Source: Promerops cafer
Taxonomy: Eukaryota; Chordata; Aves; Passeriformes; Nectariniidae
Reading direction: 5' to 3'
NCBI GenBank assembly: GCA_013398275.1
Contig: VZSE01015608.1
Coordinates: forward strand, 186,001 to 250,000
DNA: 64,000 bases
The translations under genes were made by a program, and so were the position numbers. Below the pieces are notes generated by a model. The model was not told the origin of the DNA, searched no databases, and worked only from the letters and a program-made list of their open reading frames with translations. Position 1 is the first letter of the stretch. Every line of letters begins with the position of its first letter. Below, in pieces: positions 24,260-38,819 of this stretch.

Positions 24260-24590
24260 CATGTGTTGGTAAGTGACATTGATTCTTAATCTATACTATT
24301 TCTTCACTAGCTGTAACATATGTACCTTTATTATCATGCACTGTATTTACAAGTAGTTCTTTTTGTGTTATCCAGTGTAGTAAGTAGTCTGCTTAAAGTC
24401 TTATGTCTGTTTTCTTTGGTGTCCTCAATAAATGATTCATGTTGTTGTAGGTCTGATCTGTCATTATTAAGAACTTGCGAGTGAGAGTGGGTTTTGGGGT
24501 GCTGGCTGCCTCAATAAAGCTGCTGTCTACTGCCAGAAACCTGTCAAAGGTAGGGACTTGTCTAAGCTCTCCCCTCTCACTTTGTTACAT
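24260..24590 (+). mobile_element. Possible further LTR/retroelement remnant
   Basis: Two AATAAA signals (around 24427 and 24512) and a T-rich, GT-rich segment ending TTTGTTACA resemble R/U5 parts of an LTR. This may be the 3' portion of the LTR that starts at 23542, split by the younger insertion. No target-site duplication was found, so this is tentative. Confidence 0.3.
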
Positions 24591-27500
24591 ACATACAACA
24601 CAATTTTACCTCTTTGTGAAGATTCTCACTGTGATTTCAACTTGTCCTTGCCATAAGCCTCCAACTTGAGTCAGCAAAAAAAGTTAAAATATATATTTAT
24701 TTCGTATTTAATCTATTAAATTTAAAGGCCTAAATTTTGCCAACAGAAGCAGCTAAAGATTCTGGAAAGAGTTCTGCAAATTTAGTCTGACTGAGGTCAC
24801 TGGTAATGGCCTTGATCTGCACCTGAATTAGTCCAGCTGCTGACTGTGTGCTTTGAGCTCTGCCTCAGGCAATCTCTGCTCTGGACAAACTGCTTCTCCC
24901 TGCCTGTGTCCTCCACAGCTTCCCTGCCCGTGGGAGCCTCTGTCATTAGACATCTGTGGGTGGTCACCTGGAGTCACAAGGAGGGCTATCAGAAGAGAAG
25001 TTCCACACCCCTGGAGGGGTTTTCTGTACTTGAGAGGCAGGCTGGAGGCTGACTGCTGTCATGTAATCTGGATGTGCATTTCCTTGTCCTGAATGCACCA
25101 GATGTGTGCCTGCTGATGTGAAGAAGTAGGGTTATACACCTCAGTACAAAGGGGAGTTCTTTTAAGCTGTTTTCATGTATTTCAAGATTTCTAATAAGCT
25201 TACTTGAACAATTTAACAAAATGGGTTTCCAAATTCCCAGCTAATCTGTCTCAAACAGTGACCAATAGCTAAAATGGTGAGGCCTGCATAAATTATTTTA
25301 CACAAATATCTGATATGTTGTCAATTTAAGCCTTGAAATTTACAAGTTATTTCAGCCAGGTCATTGTGGAAATAATTACAAGGACATTTCTTTGGAGGGC
25401 AGATAATTTTTATAATAAGGGAACATATGCCTGGCTTTTATTTTTCTGAACGTACAAAATTTCCCAGGTGGGGCAAATTGAGCCAAGAACAAGACAATTC
25501 AAAGATATGCTAAGTCCCTTAGGACCACCATCATAAAAACATGCTGCTGAAATGAACTGAGAGATATCTCTTCTTAGTGGATGATATCAGTATTTCATAA
25601 AGTACTCTTACATCCAATGTTTTCAGGACAACTTCTTAGTTTCTTGCAAAAAAATCTCATTGCATTCTGCTGTAAACCACATCAGTAAATAAATAAAATG
25701 TTTTCAATGATGTAATCATCCTATCTTTGCAGTGATACATTATCCTGTTGTTATCAGATTAAGACTGTTTTTTCTCCTAACTAATTGGATGGAGGGATTA
25801 AAACCTGCATGCACAAGTGAAACACGAAACAGACAGAGGGAGAGAAGACAATTTGATAGGACAGATGGGCTGGGAGACAGTGACATGCAGTGTCTTACCA
25901 TGGCTGGAAAGAAGAGTCTGTCATGAAAGGAGATTGGCAGAAATATATCAACAATGGCACTTTGGCAGCCTGGAGGATCTACTCTTCTTGCCTCCAGCTT
26001 TCCAGGATGCAGGTTTTTCAGGAAGTTTTGTATGAGGGCGCACACAGGTGACACAGATGATGAACTTCACAATGAACTGTCACAACTTGGAGGAGTTATG
26101 ATATATCCCATCTACAAAAGTGTTCCAAACGTGGCCTTATGTGTAAGCAACTGCTGCATCAAATTAATGACTGTCTTCCCCAACATCTAACCATTGAAAG
26201 CTGTGATAGGCACCTATTTAAATGCACTTGCTAAAACCATTGCCTCTACTTAGTTCCCCCATCAGAGTAATGCCCAGTGGTACCTTTTCTCTTCTGTGTG
26301 GTTTGTGGTGCTCAGTGCAAAACAAACAGCAAAAAACAAACAGCAGCTGTGCAAGTGGCATATAGACTCAAAAATACTACAGGCAGTTTCTGAATCACAG
26401 AGGATCAATATTCATTACATTTCGTCACTTTGACACTGTACTGGAGGAAAAGAAAAGCTAAAAATAACTTCATTTTCCCTGGTAATCCTCTTCTTCCTTT
26501 TCAGTCTTTTCATTCCATTTCTCTTCCTTAAACTCCAGTTGCATACACAGGACTAGCTCAGAGGCATCCCAAACCATGTTAGAAAGAAAAAATTGCTTTA
26601 TGTGCCTTTCAAAAGTCTTTGATCCTTGACTAATCTGAGTGGGAGTTGCCCTCCCCACATCCTGGAGCAGGGAAAAGACACCCAGGAACTGCCTAATTAC
26701 CAGCTGTATATCTGAACTGTCAGGTTTTTCCATCATGTTCTTCCATCTCTCTCCCCTCTGACAAGCTTCTTTTTCATGCATCCTTTCTTACAATAATTTG
26801 AAGAGATGCTTTTTTCCTTTTGTTCTTTCAGTATTTTTTCTCTATTTATTTCTTCAGCTTGACCTTTTTCTCTCAATCAAGATGATTTTTATTAAACTCA
26901 CAGGTCATTCACTGCAAGTTGCAGAAATCTAATGTATAGCATGAGAAGCCTTTCACAATTTCTCTAAGGTTTCTCAGGCTTTTGGTCTGAAGAACTGCTT
27001 CCAAAGGCATAAAGATATGGATGTTAACTTTTATTTTTTTCGTTTCTTCTGAACTCTTCTTCATACGAAGTTCCTTCATCCCATGCATGCCCGATTTAAT
27101 CTTTAAAAATAGCTTATTTTTGAGCTCTCAGACCTTTTAAGGCTGCATATTAGGTTAGCACTTTTCCTTTCCAGTTTCTAAATCATGATTTCCCACGATG
27201 ATCACTACTTCTTTACACAGTGAAGTATTTTCAGAGACATAGTCTAGCATTTTCATTACTCTTGCACAAGAAGTCATTTTCTTTAACACTATTACTCATA
27301 CTCTGTTTTCTAGGTCTTCATCTCCCTTTTCACTGATCTGTTCCTTTTTCTTCCTTTGCAGTTCCATTTAATCATCATTTGCACTGTGTACAGCTGCTGG
27401 CTTCTTTCCCCCCAGCTGTTTCATTTCTGCTGGAGGCAGCTATTTCTACTGCATCTCTCCTTGAAAGAACCCCTTCTTCTACATTAAAAGTGCCAGTCTC

Positions 27501-30290
27501 TTTTAGCAACTTAATTAAACTGGAATATTTCTGCCAACAGCACTTGCAGTTTCTTAACTATAGCAAGGGGACATCTTGCATTGCATGCAAGTGATAGCTT
27601 GCTAGAAAAGCTTCATTAAAAATAAGAGAAAACTGAACTTCAGGTCTGACTCTTCTCCCTGTTTCAGCAACATGAATTGCAGTTGAGTTATTCCCAGTTT
27701 GTGTGACGAAAAGAGAGGAGGATAGGGCCCTCGATGTGCCAGTAGAGCCTGTAAATCACCTGCATACATATTGGGACATAGTTTTTGAGTACTGCAGTTG
27801 TAATTAGTATGAATTTCCAAATAATTGATAAAACTTTAGATCCCTATTCCCCTCCTTCCTCTTTCTTATTAGTACTCATTAACAAATGCATCCAGTCATG
27901 AGTACAGGAGTGGCTTCCCAGTCCTTCCACTAACGTGGTGGCCACACTCATATGTGTGATTCAGCAATCATAAGTCCCTGTTTGTGTCAGAAATATTTCC
28001 CTGCTTTTACAAAACAGCTCTTTTGCCCAGGATGAATGTTGGTTCTTCATCAGTTTTCACTTACTTTGTTTTAATGGAGAAATACCTATTTTGATGAAAG
28101 GCAATGTCCTGGACAGTGTGCTATGACTTGTCAGAAGCAAATCAGTTTGCAATCAGATTGGGACTGTGTAGCTGCAGGGATTTTTGTAATCAGCAAGGTG
28201 ACTACACTAAATCTAATGGAAGTTCAGAAAAACTATTAAACATTACATTGGCTACAGTACAATGAAGCAAGGGAAGTCATGGGCTACAGCTCTAGAACAG
28301 ATTAACAGACTGTCATTCCTCTCTCATCCTGAGCTGGCATAACTGTGTGCTGCCTCTGTCATCACTATTTGCCTCCCACATCAGTAGGTTTGATTGTGTG
28401 TCTCACAGCAAAGCTGACTTCTAGAACACCACTTCATGTGCTTATGAGCGTTCACATAAGCATGTAAGTACCTTCATGAACATTATCACGACTTGAGGTC
28501 CATTAAAGTTTAAAGCATGTACAAGATTAAGAACTACAGCACTTGAAAATAATAGACGTCTTCTGAATTAGGGCCAGAGTCCAGAAATACATTTGGTGTA
28601 ACAACACAGCAAGGTGTTAGTTGAATGAGCAGGTCTTTGGCTATCAACCCTCAAATGTTATGCAAGTATCAGGTAAGCTGACACTTGAGGTACAGAAATG
28701 CAAAGCCTTTAAAAATGTGTAGAGCTGCTTTTTTCCCCAAATTATGCTAGCTCTTGTTTTTCATATTACGTTTTAGCTCCATAGTTGTTTATTTAAGCTT
28801 TCTATTTTTATTATAGAAAAATATGGTATATTTTGAATTAGTAAACAAAACAGCGGACATCTACAGGGAATATATAAAATGCAAATCACAATGTTCAATA
28901 CCAATAGTTCAAGGAAGAAACTTAAACCAAAGCTAATTTTAAGACTGCATCTTTCTCTTACATGTTTCTTAAAACTGAGTTAGTTCTTCACTCTGCTAAA
29001 AGTAACTGATGACACGGTAAGTCTTCATATTTAGTGACTTATATTTCAGAATATTCTTCAGATAGCAACCTTGGCCTGGCTGTGAGCCAGACAAGTCTCT
29101 TTGTGTTTCCTTTCTTTCATTCATCTTTTAAAAATGCTTTGCTTTTAAGTTTTTAGCCTAGAGCTGTAAAAGGGCAACTTGGGACAATAGAGATCTCAGG
29201 ATATGATGTGATTCATAGGAGACATATCAAATTTTAAAAGCACTTTTTAGTCTGGAGCTTTAACAGCTTCAATTAAAAACTGTGTTTGAGCCCAAATAAA
29301 TGGACCATCCTCAAAGACAATTGTATTCTAAAGCTGTAGAAGCAACTTTTTCTAGAGTATATGCCAAGCTGTATTTTGTTTCTCAACTTAGAGGTTACGG
29401 GCAGCTCTGGTAGAAGATCGATGGGAGCAGAGGGATGCTACCTCACAGAAAGGTGATACCAATCAATCAATTGGCAGTACCTTGCCTCTGAAGGACAGGG
29501 ACTGCCTGTGTTCTCTAAATTCAAATGATTTCACTGGATTCAGAAGAAACTATAAACTTTTGTCTTACACAGATGAATTTTCAAACAGTAGAATTTCCCA
29601 GCACTGTCCCAAATTGCCCTGTGGGCCATTCAGAATAGGCTCCTGTGTCACAAGTTGACCATGGGCCTTTGATATTTTTTGTGTGCATAATCAGTATGAC
29701 AGAATTTAATATTATCTCTTGATTTCAAATGCCAAAGACTGTGAAGCATGGTAATGGAGGGTTTATCCTTTTTTTGATCCTGTTGTATGTGCTACATTGT
29801 CCCTTTCACCCCTAGCAGCAGTGAAAACAAAGTCAAACTCACAGAAATACCAATTCAGTGCTGAGCAACTGGCTGCATCCTATGTCCATGCTTGCACTGG
29901 TCTCCAGCAATAGGGACTTGTAACAACTGCTGATGAATCTTACTAGAGAGTGAAAGGGAAAAAGGAAAACAAGACAAGCTGATGAAGGGATGATAATCAT
30001 CTGTGCTCCAGAGTTTCTTCTTGGGCATTGATTATCCTTTTCACAATGTTTGCACCAGAAAGCTGTGGCCAACATGCAGTATACTTGTGATGAACTTTAA
30101 TAATGACACAGTGCAGCTGAGAAGGAGTTAGGCCTCAGAATTAGTTTTTCCTACACAAGGACATGCCAGATTGAGCTAAATATGCCTGAAGGTAAGTGCT
30201 GCAAGGGAATTGTCTTTCTTCTGAAATCTTTTATTCTTTGTTGGAATTATTGTTCGTATTGCCAAGGGGAACTTCATAGATTGTTCTTCC
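24591..30290. other. Non-coding, no feature recognised
   Basis: About 5.7 kb with no exon, RNA gene or repeat that I can name. Confidence 0.45.
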
Positions 30291-30292
30291 AG

Positions 30293-30962
30293 ACCCAGTG
30301 TTCCTGGAGCAGTAGACTCTTTGACTCTCTCATCGCTAGCTTAAGTCTAACCCTAACGCCCGCCCTAGTACTAGCCCTAACCCAATCAGAAAGATGTAGG
30401 AGAAGCAAGGTTGGGGTCTTGCTGGCAACCCATGGGCATGCCTTTTCAAGCCCTAGTGTTCCTGGAGCTGTAGGCTCTTTGACTCTCTCAACCCTAACTG
30501 TAAACTTAACCCTAACCCCAGCCCTAGTCCTAGCCCAAGCCCTATCACTAGGCTGTACCCAATCCTATGAGTTTTCCTGATCAGAAAGATGAAGGACCAG
30601 CAAGGTCGAGGCCTTGCCGGGATCGCCTTGGCATGACTTTTCCAGCCCCAGTGTTCCTGGAGTTGTAAGCTCTTTGACTCTCTCATTCTTAACCTTAAAC
30701 CTAAGCCTAACCCTAGCCTTATGCCTAGCACTAACACAAAAAAAAACCCTATAGGTTTCCTTGCTGCTCCAACATCTTTCTGATCTGGAAAACTCATAAG
30801 ATTTGTTGGATAAAGGCTAGTGCTAGGACTGGGGCTAGGACTAGGGCTGGGGTTAGGGTTAGGTTTACGGTTAGGGTTGAGAGAGTCAAAGAGCCTACAC
30901 CTCCAGGAACACTTGGGCTGGAAAAGGCATGCCAAAGCAATCTCAGCAAAGCCCTGAGTGAG
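30293..30962. repeat. Degenerate telomere-like repeat array with inverted unit
   Basis: Three direct units and one inverted unit. Each unit has a non-telomeric leader (GTGTTCCTGGAG, then CTCTTTGACTCTCTCA), followed by a run of CCCTAA-like hexamers drifting into CCCTAG/CCTAGC variants, then a tail with GATCAGAAAGATG and AGCAAGG. The leaders start at 30298, 30456 and 30651 (spacing 158 and 195). The inverted copy occupies about 30758-30960, with its leader ending near 30912 and a clear GGGTTAGGGTTAGG. The 170-codon open frame on the minus strand and the 132-codon frame on the plus strand are products of the repeat. The function is unknown. Confidence 0.85.
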
Positions 30963-32538
30963 CACAAGAACTCACCTGCATTTCTTAAGGTCTAAGCAAC
31001 TGCTGATGCTGGTGAACAGCCTTCCTCTTTCTGGCTGATACTGGATGTGTCTGCTTGCTGTCTGAATTGCCTGGAGCCGTGTGTGGCTTCTGGTCAACAA
31101 GAGCAAAAGAGCCAGGATTCAAGTTGTGCTGAAGCCTGTTTGCTTACCTATAGTGATAACTAAGGCTGTAATAATTGCCTTCTCATTATGACTGAGATGA
31201 GAATCGGACAGCTGCTATTTTAACAGATCACCAAACACATGCAGAGGCATGGAGTATTTTACTTCCTAAAGCCACCTGTCCCATACTTTACCAAGTTACC
31301 TGCCAAAAAAGAGAAACAGCAGTGCTTTCACTTGCTCTGTTTTTGTCCAAGATTTATTTGTAATAAAAAAACCTATTTCTATCTCATAAAAACAGATTTA
31401 TCTTTAATTTCCTTTCCTGCTTTGGTGGAAAAATAGGGCGGGGGAGAAAGCAATAACCCATCACTTGTCTTCAGTTACTAGTTGCTGTTTCTGAGAATTT
31501 AGCAGCCCATGTGAAAAGGCTTTAAATCATCGAAAGCTATTTCCCGTGTGCCTTTGCACTACTTCAGAAAATTCACCATAATGACTTCTGGTCACAGCAT
31601 TTCCTGATTGCAGGATTGAAACTTACTCCTGTACACAAGAGTGCAAAAATACAGTGTATGTGGTTGGATTGCCCAGGAAAGCTGCACCTGCAGGGAGAGG
31701 CATGGGGCATGTGATTGGTTTCCGGAACAGTAGAGCTATTAGCTTTGTGGCAAAGGCCTAGAGCTGGAAAGATTGTGTTCATTGTGTTGGGGGAATTGCT
31801 GAAGCCTGCCATATGTGTGAAACATTTGCCTGCTTTCCTCTCTGTGATTACAGTCATTTCATTAAATAAAGCAGGAGAGCTACAGCATTTACGATGTAAG
31901 CATTCTCATCTGTGGCCTTTTCCTTTAAAGCATCACTTGTCATATTCCTTAAGCTAAGGGCTATCACCTTAACCAAAAGGTCTAATGAAACTGATATTGC
32001 TGTCTAAGCTACACTTTTATCAATTTGTACCTCAGAAAGAAAGTGTAAACCTTGGTTAAGCTTTTGTTATTGACGTTATTTTTGTTTGTTTGTTGAACAA
32101 ATATTGCCTATTATTCGTACAGGTTGAGTTATGATTACTGCAGATCTCATGAATGGAAGCAGGTCACTGAGCCCAATCTCAGTAACTTTTTTCCTCATAT
32201 CGTCTTAACAATGAGCCTTCCAGACTGTTCACCTATACATACTATCCATAGCTTGCACTACAGAGAGGAAATTCCCTGCTAGGCGGATCCTTAGAGCCAT
32301 ACAGCCTGGATCTATCAACAGAATGGTGAAAAGTAGACATAAGGGAAGAAAGAGATCATGCAGAATTGAGTAGGTCAAACCTCCGCATCCTAGGTAAGCT
32401 AATGAGAGAGAATGCATGATCAACATAGCAGTGGGGACTAACGCAAGCCAACCCAGCTGCCTCAAGTTTCTTTTTGTCTTCTCTCATATGTAGGACGGTG
32501 GGAAATATCTGTAAGGCTTGTTTTGGTCTAAGATACAG

Positions 32539-32610
32539 GAAAGCAAGCAAGTAAGCAAGCAAGAAAGCAAGCAACCAAGGAAGGAAGGAAGGAAGGAAAG
32601 AAGGAAGGAA
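32539..32610 (+). repeat. Compound microsatellite (AAGC)n-(AAGG)n
   Basis: Imperfect AAGC/AAGT units pass into AAGG units with one AAAG interruption. All-purine AAGG blocks on one strand are common, unstable vertebrate microsatellites. Confidence 0.93.
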
Positions 32611-35600
32611 ATGTTCACACTACGGGTGGGTGTGAATATCTAGGAAATGAATGTCCAGGAATAATTAGGGTAAGTTGTTCTACCTCTTAAAGCAGAACTG
32701 CTGACAACTATGCATGCATGACTATAGAAAGAAATAACTGAAAATAGCTGCTCTTGAAGGAGAATACAGCCTTCTCATCTTTAATTTTTAACAGAAAAAT
32801 ATGTTTCCTGGTCTGAACAGGTCTTCACATAGCTGTGAAGATCTGAGCTCTATAATTAAGTTTTGTAGTGCAGTTTAAGGTACAATGGACAGTGTACACA
32901 GTGTACCAGTGTAATGGTACTGGACAGTGAGATTGAGGTAGGGGACTGTGCCTTCACAGAGAACTTCTTGTGCTGTTTCATGTCTATATGTCATGATTTA
33001 GCTTTTCCTTCTCTTTGCCATTTAGTCTTTTGCTACTGTGATATATATATATATCTGCAATAGGAATATCACAGCACTGGGAAGGAATCTCACACGTCAA
33101 GTCCAGGCTCCCAGTGTCATCAAATATTGTAAGAACAATCATAATTCTTACCACACTTTGTAGTATGAATGACTTGATGGTGTCCAGTCTTAACAAATAG
33201 TTATTATTTGTGGAGTGAGAGTCCTGCCAGTTTGAAACGAGTCTGGAATCCTCAACTGGAAATGAGGGAAAAGGAGAAGCCAGCTGAATTAAACAAAGAA
33301 GACCTAAATGTGATGACATTGCAGCTGTTGCAATGTGAGAAAACCACTTATCTAGGAGGCAAAATAGTTTCAAAAGGCTGGATGCTTGCAAAAAATCTAC
33401 TGCTCCACCTGCATAAGGAGTGTGGGAGGTTCTAATAGCTAATGACATAATTTATTGATTTTCTGAGGCTAAAGGAGCTACTCTATAGCTAGCAATTTCT
33501 GTAAGTCAGCACACAAAATAGTGCTGAGATTGAATGACTTTGCAGGATCACCTGTCCACAAAACCACCAGTGATTGCAAAGTTCTTCTGCTGCCATAGCA
33601 GAATTAAATAGAAAGTATCTTATTTTTCCAGTATGCAACTAAATTAAGAATTTGATGGGACGTCACAAGTTTAGCAATTCATCACACCAAAGCAAGGGGC
33701 AGAAACTGCAGCAGGAATAACATGGGCTCTTTTGAATGGCACAGATGGTACAGAGCCAGACTGAGCACCATGGTGTGTCTTGGAGAAGATATCAACAACA
33801 TTCACAAGTATTGGGATATCACTGCGTTCAAAACCAGCAGCCTCTATTTGTATGAAGACAAAACACTACCATTCCACTGAGCTCCTGGTAACATGCTTGT
33901 TAGCTAAATTGGAGGAAAAAATTGTCTACCATAGGTGCTTTAATTGTTGCTAATCCTCATTTCAAAATATATGTTAGTGTAGGATACACAAACTGAGGCA
34001 AGTCCAGACATTGATTTGGGCTTCAAAATACATCAATAATTGCTGAGTCATGGCAGAGAGACCTGCTAAAACTGTCAGGTACGTGCAGCAGCATCACACA
34101 AAAAAACAAGATATAGATCAGGCAGAAGGAGTAAATGGACACTCTGTAAGGGTATCCATTAAGTTCAGGAGACCAATGTAAAGGACTTGAACTTTACAAT
34201 ACATAACAAAACCACTTTCAGATGAAGCTTGATTCAAGGTTTCCTGCATCTGTATTTCAAAGCAGAAAAAGTTGTGAAAACCAGTAAAAGAAGAAAAGTT
34301 ACAGAAAACCTGGTGCTTCTAAAGCCCCTACTGGGAAAAGCATCTACAGAGCTTTCTAGAAGAAATAGCTAAAATTGATACAATATTTTCTAAATCTCGA
34401 TGTTATGAAATGGAGAGATAAAGACAGGGAGAGAGAGAATTCGTTTCAATTGCCATGCTTCCAATCATTCCAAGGTTTTAAAGAAAATATAAGCTCTACC
34501 TCTAAGCAAAAATTGTTGAAACTGCTGGACAATGCAGTGGGCTGATGTCTTTCAGAAGGAAACTGGAATATATTGGAACAGATGAAACCTAAAATTATAT
34601 TTGAAAAGGAGGCTTCTTACAAATTTATCCACTGTGCCACACTACTGCAAAAAAGAGGCAGACCACTGGATACAGAAGTATTTCATCTAACTGGAGTAAG
34701 ATGAAACATGTCAGTTACTGTGGTAGTAATAAAAGCTGGGATCACATTCATCTTGGCAATAATTTCAAGATCACCTGTAGCATGGCATAAAAATCACCAT
34801 CTATAAGCTGCAATTAAGAATACATTTGCTTTATTTTTCTCAAGGTATACTCAGTCTACTTCTACCTCAAATAGAGACTGAAGAAGGTAAGAAGTAGTGT
34901 TAAGAAACATTAGCTTATCAAGGTATTTTGCTGTAAAACAGGCTGGTGTTTAGAACAAATGTGCTGCCTTTGCCGGCAAAGAATTCTTTCATTGGCTCCC
35001 TTTAGTGTTAAAAACCACTACAGACAGAAACATTAACTTGGTATGTATGAAAATTTATATTGAAAACTTACCTTGAAAAATTTATATTGAAAAAGCCCCC
35101 AAATGCATGCTGGGAATCTAAAAGGTTTTGCCACAGACCACTGTCCTGTCACTTAAATGTTCACACAAACAAGGCCGTGGACATGACCTTTGCTTTTGAA
35201 AGCCCAGTTATGCCATTCATGTCTGAGAGTCTCAGTCAATAAAAAATCTTGACATATTTATTATTTTACCATTTGAAGAAGGAGATAACAGTAAGCAAGC
35301 AGCAAAAAGGACAGTCTGTGTTTTGCTACAGGATAAGTAAAACCCCAAGAAAATTTGGAATAATTAACTCCTCTTTAAACAACAGACTCTAGTACAAAAA
35401 AGGATTCATTTGTAACTCCCTGGTGGCCACAGACAACTGTCACATAGTATTTTTCATAAAATACTCAGCTCCACAGGAGGAGCTGTTACAGTTTCTGCTT
35501 GGCCTTCTCAGAATTGTACAGACAAGAGGTGAGCCTATCTTACCACAGGAGACCAAAAGAGCTCAGAGAACGTAATGCTGCCACAAAAACCCTTGATGTC

Positions 35601-36997
35601 TAGAAATACACCGGGAGAAAGAGAAATACCAAAGAAAGGCCAGAGATCACCACTGGCATAATTACAAATATATANCTGATAAGGCCAGTGAAAATGAATT
35701 ACTTATTAACTGGCACTCAGTAAGTTTGTGATGGCGAATGTAACACCTGTAATTCAATTACTGGAAGTCGCCTCCAGTCTGATATTATTCATCAGTGTGG
35801 CAGCCTTCCCTTGAAAACTCTTTTCAACACAATTCCCTTCCCCTTTTTGTGTGGTCATATGCTTGTTGCTGTCAGGATTTGTCTCACCTATTCCTTGCAA
35901 CTGCTGGTAACCCCACTCCTTTCCAGGGCCTCTGATCTTACAGTGATTCAATATTCCCTTTGTTAAGTTCAAATTTATAAAAGGGATATTAACGGGCTTA
36001 AATCCATAGGTTCAAGTCCCTCAATTAATTGTTCCTCAAAACACCTTATGATTGCCATTGCTTTTATTCAATGATTTAACTGTGTAATTCAAGTACAATA
36101 ATATAAAACAGGTAAACTGAGCCAACACCTGATATTTATTTCAGAAATACTAGTAGATGTATATCGTATGTCGACACAGTTCTACATACAAAGGTTTATG
36201 GTTTAATGCATTTTAAGATGGCCATGCATAGAGACTATGTAGGTTCATTAATAGAGCTATAGTTGGATTTCAGTAGACACATGGTCTACATAGCCTGAAA
36301 AAACCAATGTATATCAAATACATCCTGAATTATGAAGAAACTGTGAAAATTTGTCTTCTTTTATGGATAGCAGCTCTTGAACTGAATGTGGATCACAGTT
36401 TTTATCCAAATGATGGTTTGAAATTATTTGAAAAACATCACATTTTTGTCCTACCATCCTACCATAGTAATAATAGCACAAAGTTTCATCCAGATATTTA
36501 GCAAGCAAGGTATGTTTTGGGTCCAAATGTGCCCAATAACAGCCTGCCAAGCCACATAACAGCCATTTCCCTGGGTTTATCAAGCCTTTGTGAATCCTCA
36601 GTAAAGGGCATGCTGCCATCAGATCCATTATTGTCCACACTGCTCAACATCTGCAGTATAATTTGTCACACTACAGTCACATTGCAACCATTATTTGAAG
36701 CCTTACTGACACATTTACTTTGAGGAACCAAAGGCCTATTCAGCAGAGTCCAGAGACAGGTTATTAAGTCAAAACCAAGAAGGTGACATTCTAATATCAC
36801 TGAGGAATAAAATGTTATTAAAGTAGAAATTGCACTTTTCACCTTTGTGGAATAGCCCACTGTGCACTGGAGTCATGCTAATGAAAAAAAAAAAAAAACC
36901 TGCAGACAGATTGGACAGGATTATATACAATAGAACAACTGAACTTGTACCATTTTTCTCAAACTGCCTGAGTTGTATACTCACAATATATCAAATA

Positions 36998-37020
36998 ATA
37001 GTTGTGAAAAACACAACTAT
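36998..37020. repeat. Perfect 9-bp inverted repeat, A5 loop
   Basis: ATAGTTGTG and CACAACTAT are exact reverse complements around AAAAA. No function is inferred. Confidence 0.75.
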
Positions 37021-38791
37021 GAAGAAAGATGCAGTATTTTTAGTATGACAAGGCTGGATATAACTGCTTTATGGGAAATGAACAGCACCAGATTGGAGTA
37101 CAAAATTCTGCAGATGAGTAGCAGATGGCAAATGAAGGCATGTGAATACATGCACCTCATACTAAGTCAGGCTAATTTACTAGAAATTTGTGTTCTGCTT
37201 TTACAAGTTTGCGTTGGTATCAATTTTCTGAAAGTGTTCATTAAGAGTTAAAGCTGAGTCAGATATTGCTTTCATATTGTTCTCCCTCAGCTGCAAATAT
37301 TTGCATAGTTTTAAAGCACTATAATAGAGTTTACCATGTTCCAAAGCTCACAGGCATCAGGCAGAGCAGCCCTATGGGTGTAGGTGCAAGTATGTACACA
37401 TCTACAGCCCCATGGCATTTAGAAGTCCTGTAAGTAACAACTTTTCTTCATATTGACTTTGCATGCAGAGTAAGCACAGTTTTAGCCAGATTGACACCTC
37501 ATTAATATATTTGTTCCAATACATAATTATTTTTCGATTGTGATTAGACGAATTCATGATTCGCAATGCACAGCCATTTTAAAGAACCCATAGTGCTCTT
37601 TGGAGCCAAAAGAGACAACACAATAGTCAGTTAAACAGTCTTCCTTGAGTGTGATTTCTTAATGTCCATCAGAAAAGCACAGAGCTTGGTGTACGTGGGC
37701 TCTTACATCTGCATCTGCTTTTATCTTTGGAGTACCTTCAGTCACTGTGAAGAAATTTACAGCTGATGTATATTCAGGACAGAAGCCCAAATTAATGCAT
37801 TTGGAACAATGTGTTCTTGCTCCCATTCTCATAATGAAATTTGTCTTGAATGGGAGCAGTGCTGGGCTCTCCACAGCTACTGATTATACATGTCAATATT
37901 AGACTGTGTTTGAGTGATGCTGTATTATGCATAAGTATATAGCATCATGGTGTTGTGATTCAGCAGGCAACATAATTACATGGATTGCAAATGAAAATAT
38001 AGCACTATATATTAATTGCCCATCTAAGCCTTTCCTCATATCTGGACCTTTGTTTACTTAATTGGGAATTATTATAAAGTTAAAGCTCTATTTATTTTTC
38101 TGGTGATGGCCTTGTTCCAAATGTGCATACACTGAGAAGCCCTTGTTGACATGACTGAGCGGGATATTGTATTTTATTTAATTTACTTTGGAGACTTCTG
38201 ACACCAATTGCCAGCACGCTTGCAGTCCCAATCACATTGAAAATCTAATAGCAACATGATCTTAGAATAACAGCCATGTGTTGTTCCTGCATGAAGAAAA
38301 AACACTGCCACCCTGTTCTGATAGACTACAGGAGGCCAAGATACACTCCCCTGTAATTTCAGGTAGAGACTGATTTTTTTGTCAGAATTACATTTTAACA
38401 GGATATTAGAAAATATTTCCCACCTTGTATCCACAGCAGTATGAAAGGAATACGTGAAAAATTGTTATCAATGTCTGCAAACAATAAGCTTAGCTAATAC
38501 AAGTGTTATTACTATCTGAGGTAGTATCAGTCATATATTTATCCTTAAAATAAGGAAACAATCCTAGTCTCAGTTCATAAATGTGGAAAGCTGGCACAGA
38601 GATATCTAGTGGCCATCCTAATTCCGCAGAGAAAGAATGTGGAAAAAAAAGGAAACAAAGCCTGAGCTCTGAACTCAAGCCATATTAGAATATCTCTTCT
38701 CAGAAAGAATAGAAACCTATTCTTGCCATGTAATTACTAGGATATAACCCAGATTTTAAAGTCCTCGCTCAATAGCAGGATTTCTCATTTG

Positions 38792-38819
38792 ATTTCATAC
38801 CTCATCATAGGTATGAAAT
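38792..38819. repeat. Perfect 11-bp inverted repeat
   Basis: ATTTCATACCT (38792-38802) and AGGTATGAAAT (38809-38819) are exact reverse complements around CATCAT. No function is inferred. Confidence 0.75.

Noticed and set aside
30453..30965. 170-codon minus-strand open frame with Leu/Gly and Pro/Ser/Asn repeats
   Set aside because: It is the translation of degenerate telomere-like hexamers, whose frames are often free of stops.
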